Notes under the pieces: generated by a model
Database searches by the model: none
Seen by the model: only the letters and a program-made list of their open reading frames with translations
Told to the model about the DNA's origin: nothing
NCBI GenBank assembly: GCA_019694465.1
Contig: JAIBBV010000031.1
Location: forward strand, 1-43,041
Direction of reading: 5' to 3'
Origin: Oligoflexia bacterium
GTDB lineage: Bacteria > Bdellovibrionota_C > UBA2361 > JAFLCA01
DNA length: 43,041 nucleotides
Shown: one piece after another, positions 16,775-25,302 of the stretch
Numbering within the stretch: position 1 is the stretch's first letter
Layout: every line of letters begins with the position of its first letter
Translations under genes and position numbers: made by a program

Positions 16775-18088
16775 GTGAGTATCCCTGCTGCAAGTCAATC
16801 CCTACCCAAGCCAAAACGTGCCATAAGCAGCGCTGATCCATCTGTGCCACCCATCCCTACTCCCTCACAGTTAGTATCATGGAAGGTAATCGCTCCAATA
16901 TTTGCCAATGTTGTAGCCTCGCCATGGAACCTGCTGGTGGGCGGATTGCTTGCACAAGAACTTTCATTCACAGATGCCTGCATCTCCCTAGTGATTGGCT
17001 ACCTCTTGCTGGCCTGTATTACCTACATTTATGGCGGACTAGGGCTACGCGTTAGAAGGGCAACATCCGAACTCCTTGAGCCAGTGTTTGGGCGACGTGG
17101 GAATCAAATATTTTTTAGCGCTATTCTTGCTGTCGGTCAGATCGGGTGGTTTGCTGTAATAGTTCGCTTAGGCGGCGGTTCACTTGAGGCTATCCTTCCT
17201 GCCCTCGGCAGTACTGGCTCAACTTTGCTCTACTCGGTATTAATGTTGTGGTTCGCTAGCCTTTCGCTCTTTCGCTTTGCGCTTGTAAAAAGCCTAATGA
17301 CACTATCGGTATGTGGACTAACAGGCTTTTTACTGTACGCTCAATTCAGAAATGGACTGCGCTTACATCTTAATCAAACCAGCAGCCAGAGTCTTCTATG
17401 GGGAGTATCGGTAGTCGTTGCATCTCTGATTTCATTTGTCACGGTCATACCAGACTTTACCCACCGGCTGGCCACCCGGGCTGACCTTTCGCGTGCCACC
17501 GTATTTGGACTGTGCTTGCCAGGTTTCTTGTTTGGGCTCTTTGGCGTACTGCTATTTCAAGACCAACAACAACTTCTAATCGCGCCATTATTTGCAACAC
17601 TTGGGATGTTTACTCTACCTCACGTGTTTAATCTTCTCGCCAACACTGACGCAGCAATTGCTTTGTACACTCCAGCATTTAGGCTGAGTTATATGCTGGA
17701 CTGCTCATTTACAAAGGGGCTTATGCTAGCCTTCGTAATGGGAGTGTGCCTGGCACTGGTTGATATCACCAAGGACCTACAAGCCTGGATTGCTACCCTT
17801 GGCTCGCTTTATCCGGCAATTATCGGCGTAGCAGTGGCTCGACATGTTTTGACGCTATCTGGATTGCGTGACCGCGCAGAACGCTTTCAGACTAACTGGA
17901 AAGGAATAACCGCTGTGGTATTTTCGTCAGCGCTAGTGCTGGTCCTGCACCTCTCGCTACTAACATGGGCTACCGGCATGGCGGCCTTTCTAATCTACGT
18001 AATTATGACCGGCGTTACTATTCAAATTACAATCGGCCCACGTAGTTTGAGAGGAAAATCCTCTCCTCCAGCACGCCCGCTTGTATAG
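16775..18088 (+). CDS. NCS1-type (cytosine permease-like) transporter
   Basis: This 437-residue inner-membrane protein has about twelve hydrophobic segments, starting after a soluble proline-rich N-terminus of about 45 residues. The first helix region PIFANVVASPWNLLVGGLL and the following GYLLLACITYIYGGLGLRVRRATS resemble the CodB/NCS1 pattern in the place where those transporters have TM1 and TM2. Family members carry nucleobases or related compounds with sodium or protons. The substrate cannot be inferred, and there are no cytosine-use genes nearby. The start is GTG 16775; no in-frame ATG occurs before the first helix, and there is no ribosome site. It lies in the block between lptA and lptB. 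Confidence 0.7.
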   Translation: MSIPAASQSLPKPKRAISSADPSVPPIPTPSQLVSWKVIAPIFANVVASPWNLLVGGLLAQELSFTDACISLVIGYLLLACITYIYGGLGLRVRRATSELLEPVFGRRGNQIFFSAILAVGQIGWFAVIVRLGGGSLEAILPALGSTGSTLLYSVLMLWFASLSLFRFALVKSLMTLSVCGLTGFLLYAQFRNGLRLHLNQTSSQSLLWGVSVVVASLISFVTVIPDFTHRLATRADLSRATVFGLCLPGFLFGLFGVLLFQDQQQLLIAPLFATLGMFTLPHVFNLLANTDAAIALYTPAFRLSYMLDCSFTKGLMLAFVMGVCLALVDITKDLQAWIATLGSLYPAIIGVAVARHVLTLSGLRDRAERFQTNWKGITAVVFSSALVLVLHLSLLTWATGMAAFLIYVIMTGVTIQITIGPRSLRGKSSPPARPLV

Positions 18089-18156
18089 AGATCCAAGTCC
18101 AAACTTCCTTGAAAAGTTGCGATACCTGAAGCGCTCATGCGAAGATCACTCCAATT

Positions 18157-19020
18157 ATGGGAATACATTTGGGACCAACAAACCTCGCCTCGCTTAAACA
18201 GCTACGCATCCGACTTTGCTTTTTTGATGTTGATGGAACACTAATTGGCACTAGTGGACAAATTTCCAAACGAACTGCTGACAGTATTTCACGCTTTCGC
18301 GAACAGGGGGGACTAATTGCTATTGCCTCAGGGCGACCAGCATTTTCGGCACAAAATATTATGAAGCAATTAGGTATTAATGCGCCAAGTGTATTTTTCT
18401 CTGGCGCCCTAGTGCTCGACCCTAAGAGTGGCTCCAGCTTGCGCTCACAAGCGCTACCTGCACAAACAATAAGAGCTGTGCGAGAGTATGCCTTAAAGCA
18501 TGCCCTGCATCTTGAATACTACACATCTGAAAGCTATTTCGTAGAGATCCCCTCACACTTTGGGGAAATTCATGCACACTACATCCATCGCCTGCCTACT
18601 ACCGCCAGCTTCGAATCAATTCTGGCACAGTCAGCAATACTAAAATTAGTGCTCATGAGCGACAACGAGAAGGATGCAACAGCCTTGCGTAACATAGATG
18701 AATCGGTGCCGGAGATTAGCCTTGGAGTAAGCTATGGAGCGAACCACGCGCAAGTGACATTTGGAAATATTACCAGCAGTACATCTTCGCGTGATGCAGC
18801 TTTCGATTTCATACTTGAGCGTTTGAACCTAACCTCTTCGGAAATAGCATCATTTGGAGATGGCGAATCAGACCTACCCTTCCTTTTACGCTCTGGGCTG
18901 GGGGTAGCAATGGGCAATGCACCGCAAGCAGTGCGCGAGAAGGCTCCATTTGTAGTAAATTCAGTGGACGAAGATGGGGTGGCAGTTGTCATGGAAGCGC
19001 TTAGTGCCTCAAGTAGCTGA
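18157..19020 (+). CDS. HAD superfamily phosphatase, Cof / type IIB family
   Basis: Four HAD motifs are present. Motif I is CFFDVDGTLIG, carrying the nucleophile and general-acid aspartates. Motif II is the IAIASGRP serine. The motif III lysine is probably AILKLVLMS. Motif IV is FGDGESDLPFLL. The long middle segment is the type IIB cap. Family members remove phosphate from sugar phosphates, flavin or other small molecules, and substrate choice is not predictable. The length of 287 residues is typical. KdsC, also a HAD phosphatase and missing from this LPS cluster, is a shorter capless type, so this is not an obvious replacement. An AT-rich palindrome follows the stop (19030-19044). Confidence 0.88.
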   Translation: MGIHLGPTNLASLKQLRIRLCFFDVDGTLIGTSGQISKRTADSISRFREQGGLIAIASGRPAFSAQNIMKQLGINAPSVFFSGALVLDPKSGSSLRSQALPAQTIRAVREYALKHALHLEYYTSESYFVEIPSHFGEIHAHYIHRLPTTASFESILAQSAILKLVLMSDNEKDATALRNIDESVPEISLGVSYGANHAQVTFGNITSSTSSRDAAFDFILERLNLTSSEIASFGDGESDLPFLLRSGLGVAMGNAPQAVREKAPFVVNSVDEDGVAVVMEALSASSS

Positions 19021-19421
19021 ATACATTTGTGTAAAATTTTTACATTTTAGGTTACTAGCGCCAGAAAATATGCCATACTGCTTAGTAGAGAAACACAGAC
19101 GTTGGAACTTACGGCGTGTGGCGTCGCACATCGAGCTAAAAGTTGCGTTGTGCGGGGGTCGCCCAAGTCAAAAGCATCCAACGTTTCAGGGAACTTAGAA
19201 CACCACAAGACCTAACCTAAGCTCTCTGCGACCTTAACCTACCTACGGGCTGCTATTTTCCGCTTAGTCGGGAAGTAGCAGCTTTTTACACTTCTCCCCA
19301 TTGAGTAAGCTCGCCCACTAAGCTAACCTACTAATGTGCTTAGTGTTTTTCTTTGGCGGCCTTACCTAAATCAAGCGCCCATGTGTAAATTTCTTCCACA
19401 AATAGTCGATACAGCCTGCAT
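19021..19421. other. Intergenic region ending in a terminator
   Basis: No gene is supported. Immediately after the HAD stop there is an AT palindrome TGTAAAA-t-TTTTACA (19030-19044). A textbook terminator lies at 19249-19287. The 230 bases between the stop and the terminator could be a long 3' untranslated region or carry a small RNA. Confidence 0.5.
19249..19287 (+). terminator. Rho-independent terminator
   Basis: GCTGCTA pairs with TAGCAGC, then TTTCC pairs with GGGAA (one G-U), around the loop GCTTAGTC, and the stem is followed directly by TTTTT. It is the clearest intrinsic terminator in the window and would end transcripts coming from the HAD gene. Confidence 0.85.
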
Positions 19422-20249
19422 ATGACTCTCGAGGTTAGACAGCGTTACCTTGAAGCGCTTCAGCTAATGCTGAAACCAGCGCTTCGATTTTGCCTGCGCC
19501 ACTCCATTTCGGTACAGGAAATCTACGAGGCTACAAAAAAAGTCTTTGTAGAAGTTGCCAAAGAGGACCTAGAGCGCAGGGGGCACAAGATCAACTCTAG
19601 TCGCTTGTGCGCAGCTACTGGGCTACATAGGGCTGAAATATTGCGAGTTCTGGGTGGCGAGACAGCTGAGCGTCCGCTTGGTTACATTACTAGAATTATA
19701 GGCCAGTGGCAGATAGATCGACGATTTACTACCAGTAATGGCAAACCGCGGGTGCTTAGCTGCGAAACAGATGACAGTGAATTTAGCGACTTAGTCCGAA
19801 GTGTTGTTACTGACATACGACCTGGAACTTTGCTTTTTGAGCTAGAACGCCTCGGAATTGTTACCAAAACGACCAAAGGCGTGCGCTTGGACATGAAGGC
19901 CTATGTTCCTAAAGACAACCCAGCCGAAGGCTTCAAGCTGTTCGCCAAAGACATGGCTCATTTAATGAGTTCAATTGAGGAGAATATTTACGAGCAGCCG
20001 CACCCCCCAAATCACCACCTGCGCACGGAATTTGATAACCTACGACTAGATGCCGTACCGGCCTTGCGCAAGTTCCTGTATAACGAAGGCGAGCGTTTTC
20101 ATCGCAAACTAAGAAAATTTCTTGGACGCTACGACCTTGACGTCACGCCGAAGACTGGCCAAGTCGGTGGAGTTGGCGCCATTTTTGCTTCTTTCAGTCG
20201 CCTAATGCTACCAGAAGTTAAGCCACAAAGTGTGGACAAGGAACTTTAG
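19422..20249 (+). CDS. DUF6502-like protein
   Basis: This 275-residue soluble protein has a pattern I associate with the uncharacterised DUF6502 family. It starts with LKPALRFCLRHSISVQEIYE and then VFVEVAKEDLERRG. A helix-turn-helix-like segment follows, SSRLCAATGLHRAEILRVL at about residues 60-80, and then GYITRIIGQWQIDRRF. The middle holds GTLLFELERLGIVTKTTKGVRL, a winged-helix-like strand pattern. The C-terminal third is helical and basic (ERFHRKLRKFLGRYD). The layout suggests a DNA-binding or regulatory role, but none has been shown for the family to my knowledge. ATG 19422 has no clear ribosome site. Confidence 0.72.
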   Translation: MTLEVRQRYLEALQLMLKPALRFCLRHSISVQEIYEATKKVFVEVAKEDLERRGHKINSSRLCAATGLHRAEILRVLGGETAERPLGYITRIIGQWQIDRRFTTSNGKPRVLSCETDDSEFSDLVRSVVTDIRPGTLLFELERLGIVTKTTKGVRLDMKAYVPKDNPAEGFKLFAKDMAHLMSSIEENIYEQPHPPNHHLRTEFDNLRLDAVPALRKFLYNEGERFHRKLRKFLGRYDLDVTPKTGQVGGVGAIFASFSRLMLPEVKPQSVDKEL

Positions 20250-20421
20250 TGCAATTAATGGCTTATCTCGACCGATGGAGCAATAGCGGTTACACTGACG
20301 ATAAGTGATAAGACTAAGTGGAAACCTCTTACACGAAGTAAATCGGCGGCGTGCGAATTTTTCGTAAGCTGCTCTGTAGTCGCAACGCGCTTTAGTGAAG
20401 CAGACCGCGGAAGATAGTGAT

Positions 20422-20435
20422 GGGGATTATTCCCC
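20422..20435. repeat. Short GC hairpin upstream of the lipoprotein gene
   Basis: GGGGA and TCCCC pair around TTAT. It lies 36 bases before the lipoprotein start. It may mark the 3' end of the previous transcript, but no T-run follows. Confidence 0.35.
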
Positions 20436-20471
20436 CCGTGCTGCGCGAGGGGCCTGTAAAAAATAGATTCT

Positions 20472-21092
20472 ATGGCTTATGGCTCAAAAATAATCTACTT
20501 GATGCGCGCACTAATTGCGCTGTTAATGTGCTGCTCTATCGTCGGGTGCGGTGGTGGCTCTGAAGGCACAGGCGGCGGAACGCTTATTAGAGGATATATT
20601 GCTGACGCAAACGGCCAGGCCATATCTGGGGTGCGAATTACAATCACTGCCACAGGCGAGGATGGCATCAGCGATGAAGCTGGTAGTTACTCAATAAATT
20701 CGACCTCAGTCTTGGAGGGAAATGTTGAACTAGCAGTGTCCGGCCCGAATGCTAATGGCACTATAGTTATACCTGTTCCAATCGGCGCTAGCGAAGTCGC
20801 TATCAGCCTAGTGTTGCAACCAGATGGGTCCATAACGCTGCATAGTATTGAAACCCCTACTCCGACGCCGACACCGGTGAATCGAGACCCCGCGCTGGAC
20901 CAAGGAGGCGATTCAAGCGACTGTCGATCTCAGTCTGGAACTCGTGTTTGTCGGCCGAATGTGCCAACACCGACAGCAACACCGGTTAGGCGTCCATTTG
21001 CTGGTGGCGGAGGGCAGGAAGAAGCGACCCCCACTCCAACCCCTGAGCCAACAGCTACTTCAGGTGGCAGAAACCCAAATCGAGATAGATGA
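20472..21092 (+). CDS. Putative lipoprotein with a carboxypeptidase-regulatory-like domain and Pro/Thr-rich tail
   Basis: A hydrophobic signal ends in the lipobox SIVGC (Cys26), followed by a glycine-rich linker (GGGSEGTGGG). Residues about 38-115 form a beta-sandwich pattern, TLIRGYIADANGQAISGVRI and then DEAGSYSINS, typical of carboxypeptidase regulatory-like (transthyretin-like) domains. The rest is low-complexity: TPTPTPTP runs, DSSDCRSQSGTRVCRP and more TPTPTP. It is probably a surface or outer-membrane lipoprotein with an extended stalk. A downstream ATG (20502) is an equally possible start. It is the last gene before lptB. Confidence 0.7.
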   Translation: MAYGSKIIYLMRALIALLMCCSIVGCGGGSEGTGGGTLIRGYIADANGQAISGVRITITATGEDGISDEAGSYSINSTSVLEGNVELAVSGPNANGTIVIPVPIGASEVAISLVLQPDGSITLHSIETPTPTPTPVNRDPALDQGGDSSDCRSQSGTRVCRPNVPTPTATPVRRPFAGGGGQEEATPTPTPEPTATSGGRNPNRDR

Positions 21093-21146
21093 TTTGTCAA
21101 AAATAGCTTGCCTGGCGTACTATGCCGTAAAAGCTTACGGATAATT

Positions 21147-21872
21147 GTGCACACGCTTTCACTACATGACATCGTTAAGTCGTACTCCGGTCGACGAGTT
21201 GTGGATCACGTCTCGATCCAAATCGCCTCAAGCGAAATAATTGGCCTTCTAGGTCCAAATGGCGCCGGCAAAACTACTACTTTTTATGCTTGTGTAGGAC
21301 TAGTAGCACCTGAGCAAGGCATTGTGTTACTAGACGATCAAGATATTACGAATGAGCCAATGTACATTCGAGCACGGCTCGGTATTGGATATTTACCGCA
21401 AGAGGCCTCTATATTTCGCAAAATGACAGTTCACGACAACATCATGTCGATACTTGAAACTGTCCCCTTCCCATCAGCTCAAGCTCGCAAGCAGCGACAT
21501 GAAGAGCTTGTAGAATTCTTGGGTCTTGCAAAAATATTGAAGAGTCTTGGCAGCTCGCTGTCTGGCGGAGAACGGAGGCGTGTCGAGATTACTCGGGCCC
21601 TAGCTCGCTCCCCCCATTTTATCTTACTCGACGAACCGTTTGCAGGAATAGATCCCCTGGCAGTGCGAGATATTCAAGGAATAATATTAAGGCTTAAGGA
21701 AACAGGCATCGGTGTCTTAATCACAGACCATAATGTGCGCGAAACACTAGGTATCTGCGATCGCGCCTATATAATGGTGGATGGCAAAGTACTGGAGGAA
21801 GGTTCACCCCAACATATTGCCGAAAGCGAACGCGCCCAACGCTACTATCTGGGCGACAACTTCTCGCTATAG
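21147..21872 (+). CDS. lptB: LPS export ABC transporter ATPase LptB
   Basis: LptB powers extraction of LPS from the inner membrane together with LptF and LptG. The sequence LSLHDIVKSYSGRRVVDHVS and the Walker A box LLGPNGAGKTTTFY are close to known LptB proteins. The Q-loop region YLPQEASIFRKMTV, signature SGGERRR, Walker B ILLDEPFAGIDP and switch histidine ITDHNV are all intact. GTG 21147 gives the usual N-terminus and normal length (about 241 residues); a TTG at 21108 is also open. In many Gram-negatives lptB directly follows lptA; here it is 7.65 kb away but still precedes rpoN, hpf and rapZ. Confidence 0.94.
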   Translation: MHTLSLHDIVKSYSGRRVVDHVSIQIASSEIIGLLGPNGAGKTTTFYACVGLVAPEQGIVLLDDQDITNEPMYIRARLGIGYLPQEASIFRKMTVHDNIMSILETVPFPSAQARKQRHEELVEFLGLAKILKSLGSSLSGGERRRVEITRALARSPHFILLDEPFAGIDPLAVRDIQGIILRLKETGIGVLITDHNVRETLGICDRAYIMVDGKVLEEGSPQHIAESERAQRYYLGDNFSL

Positions 21873-22167
21873 AGACTGGGTTAGGCGAGCATATTTTGAG
21901 GCATGCTGCACCTACCCAGTCCTCGTTTTAACCACCAAAACATCGAATCGCCCTTCATGCTTACCCATCTTCGCTGATACTAGCTTAACCTGCAGAATTA
22001 TTTGACACATACTATCAGTATTTCCAGCTAATTAGCCGATATCTACTGGGTTCCTGCTGATGAATTGAGGCCCTCTAGCACAATTTGTGCATACAAGACG
22101 CCACTTTCACATCCAAAAGATGAGGGACGGCCCAATAACACTTAAAGGGGGGCCGAGAAGTTAGGCC
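21873..22167 (+). promoter_or_regulatory. lptB-rpoN intergenic region with a perfect -35 hexamer
   Basis: No gene is seen in 295 bases. TTGACA is present at 22002-22007, but no good -10 lies 16-18 bases downstream. rpoN may have its own promoter here. A G-rich stretch (AAAGGGGGG) lies about 15-20 bases before the rpoN start. Confidence 0.3.
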
Positions 22168-23643
22168 ATGGGATTAGAAACCAAGTTAGTACAAAAACTT
22201 AGTCAGTCGCTTCTGATGACTCCACAACTTCAGCAGGCGATTAAGTTATTGCAGCTTGGTCGTTTGGAATACAAAGAAGCGATTGAAAAAGAGCTTTTAG
22301 AGAACCCGGTACTGGAAGAAATCAAGGAAGGTACTGAGGAAGGTACCGAACAAAAAGGCCCAACAGTTGCCGACAGCGGCGAACAAGGTGATGCCGCCCC
22401 ACCTTCCAGTGAACCACCCAGCGAGTCGGAAGTTCCCGAAGCAACAGCTAAGGAACCAAAAGTTGACTGGGAAGACTATCTCGAGAATTTCATAGACTCA
22501 CGCGGTTCAGCTACGCCCAAAGGAAGCATCGACTACGATGACAAACCTTCGCTCGAGGCAACTCTTACAAAAGCTGAAACACTACAGGAACATTTAATTA
22601 GTCAGGTCCGCAGCAATGGGCTAAGTGAACTGCAGACTAGAATTTCCTTCCACATTATTGGCAACTTAAATCGTGACGGCTATCTCTGCGTCACCCACGA
22701 CGAAATCGCTCAAGAGTGCCAGTGCGATACAGCAGCCGTTATGGAAGTGATTGAAATATTCAAGTCTTTCGATCCGCCGGGCGTTGCCGCACGCGACTTA
22801 CGCGAATGCTTGCTATTTCAGCTGGAAGATTTGGGACTAACTGACTCGTTAGAAGCTAAAATCGTTTCCCAGCACTTAGAAAAGATTGAAAAGCGAAAGT
22901 TTGAGCAGATCGCCAAGGAAACTAGTTGCAATGTCGAGGCGGTATATAAAGCGATTGCTTCCATACGCCGTCTTGAGCCACGCCCCGGTCGTCCTTTTGC
23001 TGACGACACCACACGCTACGTGCTCCCAGACATATATGTTTACAAAGTTGGCAGTGAATATGTAATCAGCCTTAATGAAGATGGTCTCCCAAAGTTGCGG
23101 GTTAGCCCGTACTACCTAGAGCTATTGCGCAAAGGTGAAGAAGACAACAGCGTCAACCGCACTTACCTCAACGAGCGTCTAAAAGCAGCCTCTTGGCTAA
23201 TTAAGAGCATTCACCAGCGCCAGCAGACAATTTATCGCGTTACTGAAAGTATTGTTAAGTTCCAAAAAGAGTTTCTTGATCACGGCATTGAAAAGCTTAA
23301 ACCGCTTGTACTTAAGGATGTCGCCGATGACATCGGCATGCATGAATCGACTGTAAGTCGCGTCACCACCAACAAGTATGTACACACCCCGCAAGGAATT
23401 TTTGAACTTAAGTTTTTCTTCACCACCGGCATTAAAACTGCCGAAGGAGACGTATCTTCTTCAAGTATCAAAGAGAAAATTAAGAATCTAATCGGCGCCG
23501 AGACGCCTGAGGATCCAATCAGCGATCAAAAAATTGTTGAAATCTTAAAAGCGCAGAACATCGATATAGCGCGCCGCACTGTAGCCAAGTATCGCGAAGC
23601 GCTAGGAATATTGTCTTCTGCCAAGCGTAAAAAGCTCTTCTAA
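22168..23643 (+). CDS. rpoN: RNA polymerase sigma-54 factor
   Basis: Sigma-54 directs RNA polymerase to -24/-12 promoters that need an activator ATPase. Region I is clear (LVQKLSQSLLMTPQLQQAIK, then ELLENPVLEE), followed by an acidic linker rich in E, P and S. The core-binding domain lies in the middle (VAARDLRECLLFQLEDLG, RPGRPF). The helix-turn-helix ADDIGMHESTVSRVTTNKYV and the C-terminal RpoN box ARRTVAKYREALGI are intact. The length of 491 residues is normal. It lies in the common order lptB-rpoN-hpf. No activator gene and no obvious sigma-54 promoter was found in the window. Confidence 0.97.
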   Translation: MGLETKLVQKLSQSLLMTPQLQQAIKLLQLGRLEYKEAIEKELLENPVLEEIKEGTEEGTEQKGPTVADSGEQGDAAPPSSEPPSESEVPEATAKEPKVDWEDYLENFIDSRGSATPKGSIDYDDKPSLEATLTKAETLQEHLISQVRSNGLSELQTRISFHIIGNLNRDGYLCVTHDEIAQECQCDTAAVMEVIEIFKSFDPPGVAARDLRECLLFQLEDLGLTDSLEAKIVSQHLEKIEKRKFEQIAKETSCNVEAVYKAIASIRRLEPRPGRPFADDTTRYVLPDIYVYKVGSEYVISLNEDGLPKLRVSPYYLELLRKGEEDNSVNRTYLNERLKAASWLIKSIHQRQQTIYRVTESIVKFQKEFLDHGIEKLKPLVLKDVADDIGMHESTVSRVTTNKYVHTPQGIFELKFFFTTGIKTAEGDVSSSSIKEKIKNLIGAETPEDPISDQKIVEILKAQNIDIARRTVAKYREALGILSSAKRKKLF

Positions 23644-23718
23644 ACTGAGCAAGGCTGGGGTAAAATTTACGTCCCACCTCCAATCAATGCATACGACATC
23701 AAAGGAGAGGAACACTTT

Positions 23719-24030
23719 ATGACAACCAACCATACTTTGAGCCTTAATATTACATTTCGCGGCCTTGATGCCACTGATGCGTTGCGCAAATACGCCACAG
23801 AGAAGCTCAGCCATTGTGTATCCAAGTTTTTACATCAAAACGCAGAAGGCCACTTGGTCTTGAAGGTTGAGAAGAGCCGTCAGATTGCTGAGCTTTCAAT
23901 GCACGCCAATGGAACTCACTTCAATGGTAGCGAGGAAAGCGAAGATTTATACAAGACACTCGACCTATTAGCCGATTCTATCTCTCAGCAGCTGCGTAAG
24001 CACAAGGAAAAGCTGAAGAGCCATCACTAA
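23719..24030 (+). CDS. hpf: Ribosome hibernation promoting factor, short form
   Basis: This 103-residue protein of the HPF/RaiA family binds the small ribosomal subunit and inactivates ribosomes when growth slows. The fold is visible in LNITFRGLDATDALRKYATEKL, EGHLVLKVEK and ESEDLYKTLDLLADSISQQLRKHKEKLK. It lacks the C-terminal dimerisation domain of the long form, so it is the short type. A strong ribosome site AAAGGAGAGG lies 11 bases upstream of the ATG. It follows rpoN by 75 bases. Confidence 0.93.
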   Translation: MTTNHTLSLNITFRGLDATDALRKYATEKLSHCVSKFLHQNAEGHLVLKVEKSRQIAELSMHANGTHFNGSEESEDLYKTLDLLADSISQQLRKHKEKLKSHH

Positions 24031-24042
24031 GGCGAGCTAAAT

Positions 24043-24936
24043 GTGGCGCTAAGCCTCGCACATATTCAGTCACTTGTGTTGGTAGCGGGCCTTTCCGGGG
24101 CTGGGAAGTCGCATGCCCTCGATACGTTCGAAGACAGCGGCTTTTTTACCCTCGACAATTTGCCCGTTCCACTGCTCAGACAACTGATCGAACTCTCTCA
24201 GACCTCCGCCGGTAAATACACTAAAACCGCACTGCAGTTGGACATTGAAAATCGCGATAGGATGCAGGATCTACGCAACCTAATCGACGAGCTAGATCCT
24301 AAGCGCGAAAAGGTGCGTCTTGTGTTTTTAGACGCAAAGACAGAAACGATTATTAAGCGCTATAGTGAGACCAGGCGACCGCACCCAAACTTTGACGGCG
24401 CTAAGGATAAATCGCTTGAAGAAACCATCCAGCGCGAACGTAGACGCTTAAGTCCACTCAGAGAAAGTGCCCATTTTGTAATCGATACAAGCTCCATGAA
24501 CGTGCATGAGCTGCGCCGCGAGCTAATTTCCTTTATAGAAACCTTACCCGCTGCATCTGCACGGCAAATGCGCATCAATTTCTTATCCTTTGGCTTTAAG
24601 TTTGGCATTCCTATCGATTGCGACTTGGTAGTGGATGTTAGGTTTCTTCCCAACCCGCATTTTGTAGAGTCACTACGCGACAAGACTGGGCTTGATCCAA
24701 ACGTTGCCAATTATGTGTTGAATAACGAACAAGCAACAGAATTTGTAAAACGCTATAGCGAACTGCTGACTTTTCTTTTGCCGCGCTATCAATTCGAGGG
24801 CAAGTCCTACCTTAATATTGGCATAGGCTGTACAGGCGGGAAGCACCGCTCGGTGGCGATTGCAACTGCCTTGGCTAGCAAGGTCGTTGCTCCCGGAAGC
24901 CTTATAAGCGTTAAACATCGCGATGCCGAACGCTAG
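24043..24936 (+). CDS. rapZ: RapZ-family RNase adapter / nucleotide-binding protein
   Basis: The N-terminal P-loop is VAGLSGAGKSHAL, followed by DSGFFTLDNLP, the family signature. In E. coli RapZ binds small RNAs and glucosamine-6-phosphate and steers RNase E to control envelope sugar synthesis. The C-terminal domain FLSFGFKFGIPIDCDLV through NIGIGCTGGKHRSVAIA carries the ligand- and RNA-binding part. The start is GTG 24043 with AAGGCGAG upstream; an ATG two bases earlier is out of frame and closes quickly. It follows hpf by 12 bases. The ptsN gene often found between hpf and rapZ is absent. Confidence 0.93.
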   Translation: MALSLAHIQSLVLVAGLSGAGKSHALDTFEDSGFFTLDNLPVPLLRQLIELSQTSAGKYTKTALQLDIENRDRMQDLRNLIDELDPKREKVRLVFLDAKTETIIKRYSETRRPHPNFDGAKDKSLEETIQRERRRLSPLRESAHFVIDTSSMNVHELRRELISFIETLPAASARQMRINFLSFGFKFGIPIDCDLVVDVRFLPNPHFVESLRDKTGLDPNVANYVLNNEQATEFVKRYSELLTFLLPRYQFEGKSYLNIGIGCTGGKHRSVAIATALASKVVAPGSLISVKHRDAER

Positions 24937-24993
24937 AGCGCTCCCCGAAAGTTATTGCCGCGAGAGAAGCGAGCAGTAATAACTTTCAGCGCT
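24937..24993 (+). terminator. Large hairpin directly after rapZ
   Basis: AGCGCT-cccc-GAAAGTTATT pairs with AATAACTTTC-AGCGCT, starting on the first base after the rapZ stop. The loop is 21 bases. No T-run follows, so it may be a processing or stability stem, or a terminator of non-standard type. It is followed by more hairpins. Confidence 0.5.
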
Positions 24994-25302
24994 AGTCCGC
25001 CGGAGGCAGACTGCCGAAGGGCAATTAGTTATAGCAGCTCCCTAAAAGAATACAGCCGCGCCAGAGGCGCGACATTAATATATCTCTATTACGATCCAAT
25101 TCATCATTATAGGCCCGTACATCAATATTTTAGATGCCCCATCGCTCGCGGCAATTATTTTTGGGAATCGCTATAAGTGTATGATTTTACTTGCGAGCTC
25201 TCGCAGAGACGCTTAAGATCGCAGGAACATCTAAATAGTAATACCTGTCAGGCTCAGGACGGCGCATATAGGGCCTGCTTTCAAAGTTAGGGAGACAACA
25301 AC
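24937..25302. other. rapZ-metK intergenic region with serial hairpins
   Basis: Besides the large stem at 24937-24993 there are three compact hairpins in a row: GTCcGCC-gga-GGCaGAC (24995-25011), TGCC-gaag-GGCA (25012-25023) and CGCGCC-aga-GGCGCG (25057-25071). A perfect palindrome GCGAGCTCTCGC lies at 25193-25204. I checked the metK leader for the core sequences of the known SAM and SAH riboswitches and did not find them. GGGAG (25290-25294) is the metK ribosome site. Confidence 0.5.

Noticed and set aside
25072..25302. Possible SAM or SAH riboswitch before metK
   Set aside because: The conserved core sequences of the known classes are not present; the hairpins nearby do not match their layouts.
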